Part shown: positions 32,679-45,371 of the stretch, piece by piece
How positions within the stretch are numbered: the stretch's first letter is position 1
Layout of the letters: every line of letters starts with the position of its first letter
NCBI RefSeq assembly: GCF_052324685.1
Contig: NC_135212.1
Span: 47,009,325 to 47,073,324, forward strand
Direction of reading: 5' to 3'
Source of the DNA: Brachyhypopomus gauderio
Taxonomy: Eukaryota > Chordata > Actinopteri > Gymnotiformes > Hypopomidae
Length of the DNA stretch: 64,000 bases
Program-made: the position numbers and the translations under genes
The notes under the pieces: model-generated
Databases searched by the model: none
What the model saw: only the letters and a program-made list of their open reading frames with translations
Told to the model about the DNA's origin: nothing

Positions 32679-35600
32679 TTACATGGCTTTCACTTTAATT
32701 TGCTTCATCTTCATTTGCTTCTTTTCCATTTTTTTCTGCTCTCGGCGCTGAGCAGCCTCCTGCAAAAGACGGAGAGATTAATTCCAGCACATCGTTACAT
32801 TCTCACAGTTCACACACTTATACTATATCTCTGCCACACCTCTAGGCGGCGCTGTCTCTCGGGGTCTTCTTCGTTCATGATCCTCTCCTTCTCAGCTCTC
32901 CTCTTCTCCTCCCGCCGTGTCTGCGCCGCCTCCTGCCTCTGAGCGTGAGTTTGCTTCAGAAAGTTCTCCTCCACGCGGGCACGGTTCCTCTCGGACTTCA
33001 TCTTTCCCTGCACACGTTCACAGAAACACACGCCCACACACATCATTAAATAACGTGTTAGATGGTCCACTGGGTGCATGTCTGTTAGTGGGCGAGGGCT
33101 CACCTCTCTGTTGAGGCGGAGCTTCTTGACTTTGTCGATACTGTAGATCACCATGTTCATAAGAGGCAGCAGGCTATCCATATCTTTGGGAGACGTGTTA
33201 CCCATCCCAGGCACTACACACACATACACACAGAGTTGCTGTATACAAAATCAGCCCATTAATATTATGAGCAATAATGCAGAGGAAAGGCCATTTATGT
33301 AGATTTTTAATTGTGACCTTTTTACTAATAAATGACTGGATATTTACTACGGCATGCCGAGCATGATCAGAGAAGCAGCTGTCGCAGGTCATTAACAGTA
33401 ATAGTAGTGGTTCAGGTTACGATGATTTACAAAACTTACTCTTTATACTGCTCTGGATGTCTGCCTTGAGACACTTAACTAAATTTGGCGTGTTTCCTTT
33501 TTTAGTGACAAATGTTTTAAGATACCGTTTTCATAATGGCTTTGCATTGCATTGGTGGTGGTGTTGGTGTTTCAGCATTCTGGATTATTAGTGTGTAGGC
33601 TTATTATGTTGCCCTTGTGTGGTCTGGGAGAGCTGTGAAACCTTTGGTACCCCGGGAAACAAGAATAGAAACGTTTTCATAATTTTGGTATTGACCCGGT
33701 ACAAAGTATCGGTTCTTGTGACCTCTCTAGTCTAAATAACATTCTGATAAATGATTGTATAGTGAATCTTAAAGAATCAAACTCAGAAACTACAGTAGGC
33801 AGATGATTAAGGGATTACGTTTACAGCATATGACAGATGCTCGTATCCACAGTGATTTGCAGGTGTAAACATTTGGAATTAAACATTTATTTTTATATGT
33901 GCCCAAAGGTATCAAACGTAACCATGTCTACCAGCATGATCTATGAGCTATACTACAAGAGCAGGCTTGGAAGCTTCTCTCACCATTAAATGTAAACAGT
34001 AGTGTTTTCTTAGTCTCAGGGAGCTTCAAGGGCTGGCCCTCCCTGAAGAAAAACAAACATCACCATAACTTTAGAAAATAAATCAAATCGGTTTTAGTTA
34101 AATACATAAACAGCAAGAAATATGGAAGCATCAGCAATGCAATCACTTACTCTTGCATAACTTTTGGACCAGAAAATTGGTCAGAGAAATGGATGGACTC
34201 AATCTTCTCGGCATTGTTGCTGATGTAATGAACCATCTAATAGAGAGGAGGTCAGAACCAACAAATCAGCAAGCACTAGAGGATCTAATGGTGTGAAACA
34301 ACAGAACTCAGAAGGTCATTAGTTCTGGAACGTCCAGTGGTCCAAAGGGGCGTGGCTCAAACCACAGTAGGAGAGACCCTGCCTCCGCACTGCCAACCTT
34401 GTTATCCATCACTCCATCTGTGACCTCGCCCATCTCTGATAGGATGGCTAGAGATTCAGGGAGGCCGTACTTTGCACCCGACTTGGGCTTATCTCCGCAG
34501 AACTCACTCTGGACAAGAACAAAGATGTCAAAGGGAACAACAAAATAAAAAAAAACAGAAGAAAAACCAAAATATTAAAAAAACCCAAAAGATGTTAAAT
34601 GTTATAACACATGTCTAAATATATTTGTCCAAAGGACAATGGTCCAGCACTTCTTACCAGGTCCTGCATCTCCTTCTGCAGCCGACCCAAGGCCTTCCGA
34701 TTGCCCAGAGCAAATACAAACGTGTCCATGTCCTCATCGGTCAGTGTCACTTTGACTTGCTGGAGACAGGACGGATACAAAACAAATAACTCTCTTTTCA
34801 AACTGCAGCACAGCACAACTGCTCACGGTTCATACCCACCACTAGTTCATACCCACCACTTGGTCACAGGTTGGCCTCATCATCCTTGCCAGCACATTCA
34901 GCAGATCCTGTCTTTTAAGAAACTGTAAAGTACACAAAGATAATCCAATTCAAGCATTTAGAAGGGCTGCAGAATGAACACGGGACAATAAGAAGTGTTG
35001 ACACACACACACACACTACCTTGAGCTGAATGAGCATGCCTTCACAGCACACGCGCCCTGAGCACCACAGGTTGTAGATGTGCTCGTTCTCCTGGTTCAG
35101 CTTCCCTGTGCTAGTGGCCTCTTTACTCGTGCCATCATCACCTATACGACATGCAGCAGTGAGTCAGCAAACCCAGCAATCCAGTGAGCTCAGAGTCCCG
35201 GGGCTTATATTCTAGTATTTATTACCGTTTTATACACAGTCCAGCACCCAGAAGACATTTCTGAATAAGTGAATACGACATAAACAAATGCATAACAAAT
35301 GCACATATAATGCATATAATAAGTGCCAGAGAATTTTTTTAAGGGATAAATGGAGACTATCACTATAGCAGTGACGGAGATGGAGAGAAAGCAGTAGTGT
35401 AAGGGAGTGTGTTGGGGTGACGTTCTTACCAACAAGAGCAAAGTTACTTTCCAGCAGCTCCCTGTGGGAGTTGAACCAGGCTTGAGCGAGCCTGCTGTTC
35501 TTGTTCTTGCCAACAATGTAATTCATGATGTATGCTAGGAGGCCTGTGACCATCAAGATCTCCATGTAGTAGCTCTCCCAGCTGTTCTGCAGGTGTGCCG

Positions 35601-36335
35601 GGACCTAAAGCACGAAAAACACTCAGTCGACGTGTCCGTCTGAGGAGCTACGAATGGTACACGTGAATGTATTTTACCTCTCGGTAGATGAGTGTGTCTT
35701 TGAAGGATGGGTTGGATTTTTCATATCCCTCAAATTCCTCGTTGTCATACTTGCTGTACATGTCCTGATCCTGTGGTAGCAATGGTAAAAGAAAAATCAA
35801 ATTAAAAAACATGAATCAATAATTAAATTTGGGCCCTATTCTGGCTGTAAGCCCAACTGTAATGTTCCTATTAATTTATTTCCCTTTAGAGAAGTTTTGT
35901 AATCGGCCCATGTTCTTATAGCAGCTTTAAAAATTCAGGCATGTTATTTTTATTTATTCAACTCAATAAGCAATGAAACAATTCAATAACAGGAAACCCA
36001 AGTACCAACCCTCCCCTTTCAACCTCACTCTGAACGCCCATGGCATTCACCTGTGTATCTGCGTCCTCAAACTCATCCTGCCCTTCCTCGATCTCCACTG
36101 TGGCTTCATCCTCATCATCTTCCACAGGCGTGGACGAAGGCGCTGGCCTCGGGGGAGGTTGGCTGTCTGCTTCTGCCGGCTGGTCTTCACCCACGTCCTC
36201 AAACTCAGCAAAGTCATTGTCATCGAACTCGGTCAGGTCCTCACTGTCATCAAAGTCGTCGTTGTAGCGCCCCCTGGTGTCTGGCAGGGCCAGCAGCAGG
36301 AGGAGAGCAGGGAGCAGTAAGAGACAGCTCCTCAT
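32679..36335 (-). CDS. ccdc47: CCDC47 (calumin), ER membrane chaperone-complex subunit
   Basis: Twelve coding exons on the minus strand join in phase: 36335-36051, 35770-35678, 35604-35430, 35141-35020, 34922-34857, 34759-34658, 34508-34398, 34236-34151, 34042-33984, 33213-33104, 33007-32840 and 32759-32679. They give 485 residues plus stop; human CCDC47 has 483. It has a signal peptide ([18 protein letters not shown]), a long acidic lumenal part ([12 protein letters not shown]), one membrane segment ([19 protein letters not shown]), a conserved cytosolic domain and a basic coiled-coil tail ([14 protein letters not shown]). In mammals it acts with TMCO1 and other factors at the translocon and binds Ca2+. 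A splice acceptor directly precedes GCTGAGCC-ATG, so a 5' UTR exon lies upstream. It is intact. Confidence 0.97.
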
Positions 36336-38616
36336 GGCTCAGCCTGCAACAGGAGAAATATACATTTTAATTACATTGTAAATATAATAAAAGAGAACAC
36401 AGACAGATACCAAAAATTGGATTTGAGATTTAAGATTTAGGGAAGGGCAGTTTCAGGTATTATACCGATGCTGGAACTGAGCAACTGTCAGGAACAGCTG
36501 GTCAGATGTCATAGCTGTGAGTACATGTGAGTGTTTCTTCACTGTTCACCTAAGATTAACTGAAAACAAGAACAAAGGCCCCTATCCCTACATGCCCCCC
36601 TCCTGTTTTTGGTAAAACAGAGGAATAACCACACCCAATGTAGTGTGAGGTTCAGCAGAGATGTAAACTCCAGACAAGTAAGATTTGTTAGTGACCGTTT
36701 GTTGTGGAGTGCAGATTTGTAAGAATCACAAATAGATTAACATAACATGTGCATTCAATAAGTAAATATGAAAGGCAACAAGTACCAAATAATTTACATG
36801 TTATTAACTGTTCTGGAGTTGAGGATAAACATTCCTTGGACAAACCACTATCATAAATTTCACTGTTAATTTCAGCAAATTGAGGTGGCTTGGTTTCATC
36901 ACAGCTTGAGTTTCCTGATTGAGTTTACAAGATATAGCTTCTGGTCAAATTATGTACACATCTTCCTGAATATTAACCACAGTTAGGACAAATATCTCAG
37001 GTAACAGCATAAACTAGTGAACCCACCAATCACTGCACGTCTCTGCTGAACTCGCTAGCTAGCAGCCGTTTAGTTAAACATCCATCCAGCTAGTACATGT
37101 AGCACAGCCGTCTGGTCACGCTGCCAACTCCCACCTTTGTGCGACGATACGTTTGGCCAACGCGCCGGCCAACACTGCACTTACACCGAACACCGACCGA
37201 GTTCAGCTCCGCGACTAACCCCAGACACGGAACAGACACGCGGCTAACGCTGGCTAATCCCGAGGAATTAGTCGCTGGCCAACGAAAATGTTGATCAGCG
37301 TGTCATCTACACGTTAGCCAATTAACTAGATCATTCAAAATTATTTAACTGGTTCATATTTTCTCGAGTTACGGGTCAACCACTACTAAAAGTGTTTACG
37401 ACGTGCCACAAGCGGCTAGTCGGCCTCGCCCTGGTTGCCCGGTGATGAAACCTCACGCGCCAGCCGCAGGCAGCAGGCTAACCTGTTAGCCGACTAGCTA
37501 GTAAGACTGGTTCCAGCGCGGCGGCTAGCTAACGAAGACCCGAACCCGTGTGAAAAAATTGCGACGCCGGTGACTGGCCATGTTTTGACGATACTAGAAT
37601 TTTTTTTTGACAATTTACCTTAAAAAATCACGCGTTGTAGAACAGGTGCTTATTGCTGGGCTCGACACATTTAAGGCTCAGCCCCCACAGGTCGAGTCCG
37701 TCCCAGAAGTATTTGCCGTGATAAATATCATAATAAGAGTCCTAACTAGCGTAAATACCGAAAAAAATATTCTAAGAATTTGATACACCGAAATGACTCA
37801 CGTGGATTCATTCTGACTAATATAAGTTATTTAGTTAGATACTTATCTATCTGGATATTTACATTTTACGGCATTTGGCAGACGCCCTTATCCAGAGCGA
37901 CTTACATGTTTATCTCATTTTTTTATACAAGTGAGCAATTGAGGGTTAAGGGCCTTGCTCAGGGGCACCTCAGTCATGGCCTCAGATCTGGGAATTGAAC
38001 CCACGACCCTCCAGTCACAAGACCAGTTCCCTAACCGTCAGGCCACGACTGCCCGACTGGATAATTCTGCATTAACAATTTCAAAATGCTGCCAACTTTA
38101 ATTCACGTAATAACGGAGAATAAAATCTAATATTAATAGAATACTTTAATTATTTAATCCGTTATAGCCTAATATCTCACTCCGCTTTTAAAAGGCGTGC
38201 GTTTATCGTTTGGACTTTTACGGGCAGGACTTTTACGTTGAAGTTGACCGGGACGGTTCGATCAAAACCTTAACCGGACTCCGTTTATGGTTTTAGCTTG
38301 CCGACGAGAAAAGGCCCGTGGAGGTTTTATGGACCTACACTGACAAGAACCACGTTGTTTTATTATGCTGTGTAATATCCGAGCGCAAGTGAACCAGGAC
38401 CGACGTGTACACGCTAGCTAGCTAACCTAGTTAACGCCAGTTCACCTTTATAGCCCAGAGACTGTTGTGATGACATTCCCTTTGTCTGGAGTAACGGGAC
38501 GCGGGGTCGCAGTTTCACCGTAAAACAGACATTTTTAAGTTCTTTTTGGGGACTTTCTTTAACTGACCCGCATTGTTAGGTTCTCGCTTATCTCGACCCG
38601 ATCGTTCTCCCCCGAA
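36336..38616. promoter_or_regulatory. Head-to-head spacer between CCDC47 and DCAF7
   Basis: The two start codons are 2.28 kb apart and point away from each other. CpG-containing, GC-richer segments lie at about 37,020-37,600 and 38,200-38,620, fitting separate promoters or one shared one. A SINE-like repeat sits between them. No transcription start can be fixed from sequence alone. Confidence 0.5.
37858..38056. mobile_element. SINE-like fish repeat (ACGGCATTTGGCAGACGC family)
   Basis: About 200 bp containing GGCATTTGGCAGACGCCCTT, GAATTGAACCCACGACCC and GTCAGGCCACGACTGCCC. The family is very common in fish. CTGGATA flanks both ends (37851-37857 and 38057-38063). A reverse-strand fragment of the same family lies at 50,370-50,427. 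Confidence 0.8.
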
Positions 38617-41600
38617 ATGTCGCTCCACGGTAAGAGAAAAGAGATCTACAAGTACGAGGCGCCGTGGACGGTGTACGCCATGAACTGGAGCGTGAGACCC
38701 GACAAGCGCTTTCGGCTGGCGCTGGGCAGCTTCGTGGAGGAGTACAACAACAAGGTACACGGTTCCGTCGGGGCGAGAGCCTGTCACGGTGTCTTAGAGA
38801 AACTCGTTTGCCCTCATCTGTGTCCTCTGGCCCACTGCTACCAGATTTGCAGACGGGCGGCCTTGTACGTTTGTCGTTGCAAACTGGCTGGAAAGACCGT
38901 CGTGTGTGTTGAGAACGCAGTTGGTCAGTTCACGTCTCACCGCTCCGACATGTCTGGTGCAGGTGCAGCTGGTGGGACTCGACGAGGAAAGTTCGGAGTT
39001 CGTGTGCCGGAACACGTTTGATCACCCGTACCCCACGACCAAGATCATGTGGATCCCTGACACGAAGGGGGTCTACCCAGACCTGCTTGCTACCAGCGGA
39101 GATTATCTGCGTATCTGGAGGGTCTGTAGAACTGCGTAGTTGTCGGCGTGTCGTCTTCTCTCTTCCTCGTGTATTTTAAATACACCGGTTCCTCTCCTGT
39201 CTCTCTCCTTCAGGTAAACGACACGGAAACTCGTCTTGAATGTCTTCTAAACAATAACAAAAACTCAGACTTCTGCGCACCTCTAACTTCTTTTGACTGG
39301 AATGAAGTTGACCCCAATCTTTTAGGTAAGAACACTATCACAAGTCTTAAGTCTGTAATTCAGTTTTTTTGTTCATGTGTGCAAATCTGTTTATGCTATA
39401 CATTTTCACTGTGTACATCTTCCATTGAATCTCTTTTTTTTTATTTTATTGGCCCTTAGGCACTTCCAGCATCGACACTACTTGCACCATCTGGGGGCTA
39501 GAGACAGGGCAGGTACTGGGGAGAGTCAACCTGGTGTCGGGCCACGTTAAGACCCAGCTCATCGCCCATGACAAAGAGGTTCGTGTCAGACAGACAGACT
39601 CCTAGGCAACTAATGTGTTTGTGGGGGCTGGAAAATTTCTGCTGAAGTAGTGAAATCCTTTTGAGGTATTTAACTTGCACACCTTATAAACTTTGTTGGA
39701 ATTGTTTCCTATATCGAAAACTTCTTAATCAGGTATACACACATGTACACACACATTTCAGCAAATGACTCCAGTGTATTATAGTCGAAGAACTAGAGCA
39801 AGAATTTTAAGTGTTCACTTGCACAGTTGATGAGACTCCTCTCTGAAATTGATAAATTATTTATGTCTTCTTTCTTTGGAAAACGTATAATACTTGTTTA
39901 AGGGTGTTTTCACATTTAGAGTTTTTTGTCCAGACCCAATACTGCTTGTTCCCCATGTTTGGTATGTTTGTCCAGTAAGAACGCTGTTTTTGAGCCCTGG
40001 GATCAGTATATCTGATCTTCCTGTAATTGGTGGTATGGAGTTGCTTCAATCCACAATTCATAGGGTTTGCGTGTTGGTTCATTGTGGGGTTGTGTTATTT
40101 TTGGTTAATTTTTTAAACGCTTTAATTTAGGGTGCCACTTGGGCATTCAGGTTTTTTATAGTGTGGACATGATTGCAGTGTATTTTATATGGACTAGCCA
40201 TATGAGGGTCTTATTGTATAACATTATGTCACAGAACTGGAACAGTTTTATTGTATTAAGCTGACCTTTGCAGAGCAAGTTCATCTAGTAAGAGCATTGT
40301 GGCAAAATCCACATCTCCTGTGCTGGCTAGCATGGCTTTCTTATACTGGGTTCCTGCGCAGTGAAATGCCATGTATCCATGAAGCTCTGTTCTTTGCCAC
40401 CTACCTGTTTTTATCCCAGAAAAGTGGCTAACGTTTTGCGAACCTGCACCCAGAAAAGTGACATGTGAAATTGTGCAATTAGTATGTCATTGCGTACGAG
40501 TATTTGGACGTATTTCGTCTGTGAAGACAATCCAGTGAGAATGAGCCCAGAGTCGGTCCTGGGGGTTGGATTAAAGTGTGATACGGTAGTAAAAACACAC
40601 CCAAAAATGCATGCATTTGGTGCAGAGCTGACCCATGTCACTGGTTGTAGGTGTATGATATTGCATTCAGCCGTGCGGGTGGAGGCCGCGACATGTTTGC
40701 ATCAGTGGGTGCAGACGGATCGGTACGCATGTTCGACCTCCGTCACCTGGAGCACAGCACCATCATTTATGAGGACCCCCAACATCACCCTCTGCTCCGC
40801 CTCTGCTGGAACAAGCAGGACCCCAACTACCTGGCTACCATGGCTATGGATGGCATGGAGGTAAACACACGAACCTCGATTCCACGGGTCGGCTTGGTAG
40901 TGACAGATACATGATTTCAATAAGAGATTCAGTGTGCATGAGAAGATTGGATATTAACAGGTTTTGCATAAAGCTGTTGTGCAACTAGACCACACAAGAC
41001 ATGGTTGCGGTTCTACAATCCTACATGTGAGACTAGCTGTTTATGGAAGTTTTTCCTTTCTTGGTCCAAATCTCTCTCGTGCGTTATCATTAGACCCTCA
41101 TCTTTCCCACCTGCATTCCTCAGTAGTCTCCATAGATTGCATCAGTTGCACTAGCCTGGGGTAAACCCAGTGCCCATGTCTGCCCCCAGGTGGTCATCCT
41201 GGATGTGCGCGTGCCTTGCACGCCTGTGGCTCGGCTCAATAATCACCGGGCATGTGTGAATGGCATCGCTTGGGCCCCACACTCCTCCTGCCATATCTGT
41301 ACTGCAGGTAAGAGACCAGAACAGCTACACGCATGCATACATTACGGAGTGTGTGTTGGTGTGTGTCTGTGTGTATGAATTCTTTTATGAATGTCAAGCA
41401 TGCTTTCACGTAACATTTCAGGTCTTTTCCCACTTTAAAAGAATGCCAAGGGAGTTGCATAGTGCTACAACTCCTCTACTGGGTCACCATACCGTTGCCT
41501 TTACCTGGTCCCCTCACTTTCACTCCCACTGTAGCGGACGATCACCAGGCACTGATCTGGGACATACAGCAGATGCCCCGGGCCATCGAGGACCCCATCC

Positions 41601-41707
41601 TGGCGTACACGGCCGAGGGAGAGATCAACAACGTGCAGTGGGCCTCCACGCAGCCTGACTGGATAGCCATCTGCTACAACAACTGCCTGGAGATCCTGCG
41701 TGTTTAA
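38617..41707 (+). CDS. dcaf7: DCAF7/WDR68 WD40 scaffold protein
   Basis: Seven exons join in phase: 38617-38754, 38963-39121, 39214-39325, 39460-39578, 40651-40860, 41190-41307 and 41535-41707. They give 342 residues, the same length as human DCAF7, with near-identical sequence ([20 protein letters not shown]; ending [11 protein letters not shown]). It is a WD40 propeller that scaffolds DYRK1 and HIPK2 kinases and acts as a DDB1-CUL4 substrate receptor in nucleus and cytoplasm. All splice sites are canonical GT-AG. It is intact. Confidence 0.98.
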
Positions 41708-43230
41708 CAGTGGCACGGCTGCTGCTCCAAGCGCCCCGCCCACTGTGGGCGGGGCTGGTTCCAGTATCACGCAGGAGAGGGTAGGGGGCGGATGGTTCCT
41801 GTGCTGCTGTACAGGGGTGGAGGTTGCAGGATGGCTGGGGTAGGATCTGGGTTTGAAAGGAAAGATGTGTGTGAACTCTGTTTATAGATGTATGGGTGCG
41901 TGCGTGTGTGTGTGTGTGTGTATGCATTCATTTTTGCTCACCTATTTTAATGGTCTGTAACATTTGCATGTTGGTATTCGTGCATTAGACTCCTACTGGC
42001 ATCCGGACTTTGGTTTGCAGTGTATTTACTTTTTGATTTTCTATTGCAATGATTTTATGTGTATAGCCATATCGATGCAGTGGACACGGCTGCATCATTT
42101 ATGGACCAGTAACCGGGGAGGGGACTTGTAGGTCACTATATTTTAGGTAGAAAATCAAGACTGTAGGTACCAAGCAGCAGGCATGAACATTTTCAGATTA
42201 CCTTAAAATGCTTTTTTTACTGACTTGTGGCAAATATTTATCTTTGAGCAAACTAGAGAAGTATAAACTTGCTAAAACATGCCAGCCTCCCCCTTTATTA
42301 CGTTAGCAACATGCCATGGTTTAGTTTATGCACGTCTTCTGAAATTATGTCTACTATGTCAAGCACACGCAGCTAATAGTCTCGAACGGTTGACGGACAG
42401 GAGCAATTGTGAGCGTGTTAAACATGGAAAACTAGTACATCCTTGTTGTGAAAGGCTTTTTCAGGACTCGTTATAAGTCAGTTATTTAACTGTAAGAAGG
42501 GGAGAAAAAGTTGGTCTCTCTTAAGACAAAGTTGACTGAGTTTGGCCAAGGGAATGGATGTTTTCCGCATGCTTTTGGAAGTCAAATTGGTTGATGGTGT
42601 TTAAATACAGGCTACCTTTCACACTGTGTCTGAGGTGTGAAATGAACTCTGTTCTTTTTGTTCTCGTTTCATCTCGTGTGCTCTGCCGTCTTCTGTCCGC
42701 TGCCTTTCACGTCATCTTCCTTAGGTTCTTGTTTTAAAAGTCCCTTCGTCTCGAGCAGCGTTTTCTGAGGTCTGGCTGTGGGAGTCCTTGGCCTCCTCGG
42801 CTCTTGAGCTCGGGTATCCACACCGGGTTTGCTCATGAGAAGAATCTGACATCTCTGAGCTCGGAAAGTTCTAGAAAGTGCAGATCCGGGAGGGCCTCAG
42901 GCTCAGGAGACGCTGCTTTTCTTAGCATGTTTGTGCTCGGTGTGAGAGATGTACATAGCTACATATATAAATATAAATAATCTAGGGCAAATGTTCATCT
43001 AGTGGCTCCTCCAGAAGAACTGACCATTACAGGTTATTTGGTCCAGGGAAAGTGGCTGTAATGCAAACACATGGTAATTGCCTGTTCACTGTTTCATGGC
43101 TGAAAAGGAACACAGAAGGTTTCTGGGACCCCCATCCTGATCCTAAGCTCTCTGAAAGAGTGTATATGTGATTCCGTGTGTGTGCCTAAACACAGTTTTC
43201 TATTAATAAACTTGCATTGTTCTTCCATGG
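41708..43230 (+). other. Likely DCAF7 3' UTR
   Basis: Follows the stop codon without a further gene. It contains a GT run (41,894-41,921), and the first strong AATAAA is at 43,205-43,210, followed by a T/G-rich stretch. The end is inferred from that signal. Confidence 0.5.
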
Positions 43231-44960
43231 AGTGTTTTGAGTTTGTATTTGTGCCTGAAGTTCAGAGGACAAACGCAACAGCAGGTGAGAAAACACCTGA
43301 CCACTCGCACCTCCTGCCTTCTCTGAGTGCTTGTAGAAAGGCATTTCTGCTGACCATCAATGCACACCTGATTAAAAATCAAACATTCTTTCTTAAGGAA
43401 CATTTTTACCCAATGTGGTTAAAACACAATAGTGCAGTCATTAAAAAGGTTATCCCATAAGCACTTGAATTTACTGTCGGTACAGACCTAACGATGTCTG
43501 AACATTTGCAATTTTTCAGTCAGACACACACTGTGTTATAAATAGCCTTTAATCTAAAAAAAACAAAACAGCAATATCGTTTCTTGTGCTTTTGGAAACC
43601 TTAACAGTCCTATTTTCAGTTGAACTACATATGCATTCACATCCTTCATATGGCTACACCCACTGAAGCAGAGCAGCACAAATCAGTTAACAGTGACTGA
43701 TGAAACATTCCACACCTCTGGCTAATCAGCTGGGGCTTTTTTTTTCATAGAACGCACATACACGCAGTCAAGCAGCTTACCAGGAACACACTGGTTAAAC
43801 TATGCAGGACCATACAAACAAACCTTTCATCCTGCGTAGCTTGTTCCATTAACACACTCCCAGGACTATAAGCACACCTTAACATTAACTAGGAAGCAAG
43901 CTGAACAGAGTTTGGGCTTCAAATTGACTGCCTTGTTCAGTTTTTGCCTTGTTACTCTGTTCACTGACTGTCCACTTAGTTGGCTTTAGCTTTTCCTTAG
44001 TGAATGGCTGATGAACTCACATCTGATGTGTCTGGTCATTTACATGATCACAACTGATCTGAATTAAAAGCTTATCATCCACAAAAATAGAAGTAGAGCA
44101 TAACTGAAAATTAAAAAATCTATACATTGAAAATACATCTCTATAGCATAACAACAGGAATAAAGGGGAAACAGTTTGAAAACGGCCAAGATATTTTGTT
44201 GCAGTATTGAAGTCTTGTGAGAATAATTTATGACCGGTTCCACACATCCCAGGTAGGATCAGACAGGCAGCGAGGAATGAAGAGTGTGGAGTGGAATTAC
44301 AGGACTGGTCTCTGCAATCTCAGTAGTCCACGGAAGAGCAATAGCTCTGCGTTTGAAGTTTAACCAGATACTGTTATGCAAAAGCCAAATCTTGACATTA
44401 CAGTTTTGATAACTTTCAATCCATAATGTGTGATGTCAAAAACACAAATAAAAACCAGGTGATTTTGCCCTGCTTGAAGAGCAGGGCACCTGAACAAACA
44501 TGGTTTACTGGAGGAGCTTCAGAGAACTACAGCAAGATCTCTACAGAACTATGGGAAGGGGAGGAGGAAGCACAGCCAGGCGGCTCATCACATCTCCTTT
44601 CCCCCAAGGTGAGATAGGGAACCTTTGAAACATATACAGTAATATGCACATTTGACTCCGTGCTCTCTGGTTCCTGGGGCAGCCAGACTCAAGTTCCTTC
44701 TCTCCCTGCAGCTGTCCCAGTGCATTGTGGGGTGACTTTTTGGCATGGATGCATGTTTGCATCAGTGCCTTGATGCTCACGCATAGAGTGAGGAAGAAGT
44801 CACAAGTGGCAGTCCTGTTGTGCTGCATGGACAGTCAGGAACAAACTCAGCCTACATCTCTAAAAGGTAACGCTCTTCTCCAAACATGTAACTCCTTTGA
44901 ATTACATAACCTTTGCCAAGTAATTTTTGCTGTGACTGCACAGCTGGCTCTGCATAAAGC
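43231..44960. other. Intergenic between convergent DCAF7 and KCNH6
   Basis: No gene or complete repeat recognised. Short ORFs lack motifs. Confidence 0.45.
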
Positions 44961-44962
44961 CA

Positions 44963-44968
44963 TTTATT
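44963..44968 (-). terminator. Candidate KCNH6 polyadenylation signal
   Basis: AATAAA on the minus strand, about 400 bp past the KCNH6 stop codon. Confidence 0.45.
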
Positions 44969-45146
44969 AACATGCAATACTTAATTCTGTCCTGAAGTGG
45001 CCACTTGCCAGTGAGGACTGGTTTATACTAAAAATCACACCGTCTTCCACAACTGCCTCAAGTTGGGGAGCCAAGATTGCTCAGTGCTTGATTTGCATTT
45101 TTGACCAAGTATAATACCAGAAGCCAACATGTGTTATAGGTGTGAA

Positions 45147-45148
<2 letters not shown>

Positions 45149-45194
<46 letters not shown>
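45149..45194. repeat. (GT)n microsatellite in KCNH6 3' region
   Basis: About 45 bases of GT followed by a G run. Confidence 0.95.
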
Positions 45195-45195
<1 letters not shown>

Positions 45196-45371
45196 GGGGG
45201 GGTGACCTATGCAGATTGGTCTCAATATCGGCTTGCAGATCACCATAACCACACATACTGCACTTGATCTGGGAGAAGGGGTGTATGGACAGGAGCACAA
45301 CCACAGGTCTGCTGTAGCCTGGGGGCAGCTTGCTGGAGTGGGGGGGTGAAAGAACAGTCCTCTAAGGGGCT

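Noticed and set aside
35973..36370. Plus-strand frames opposite the first CCDC47 exon
   Set aside because: Antisense shadows of a strongly supported exon.
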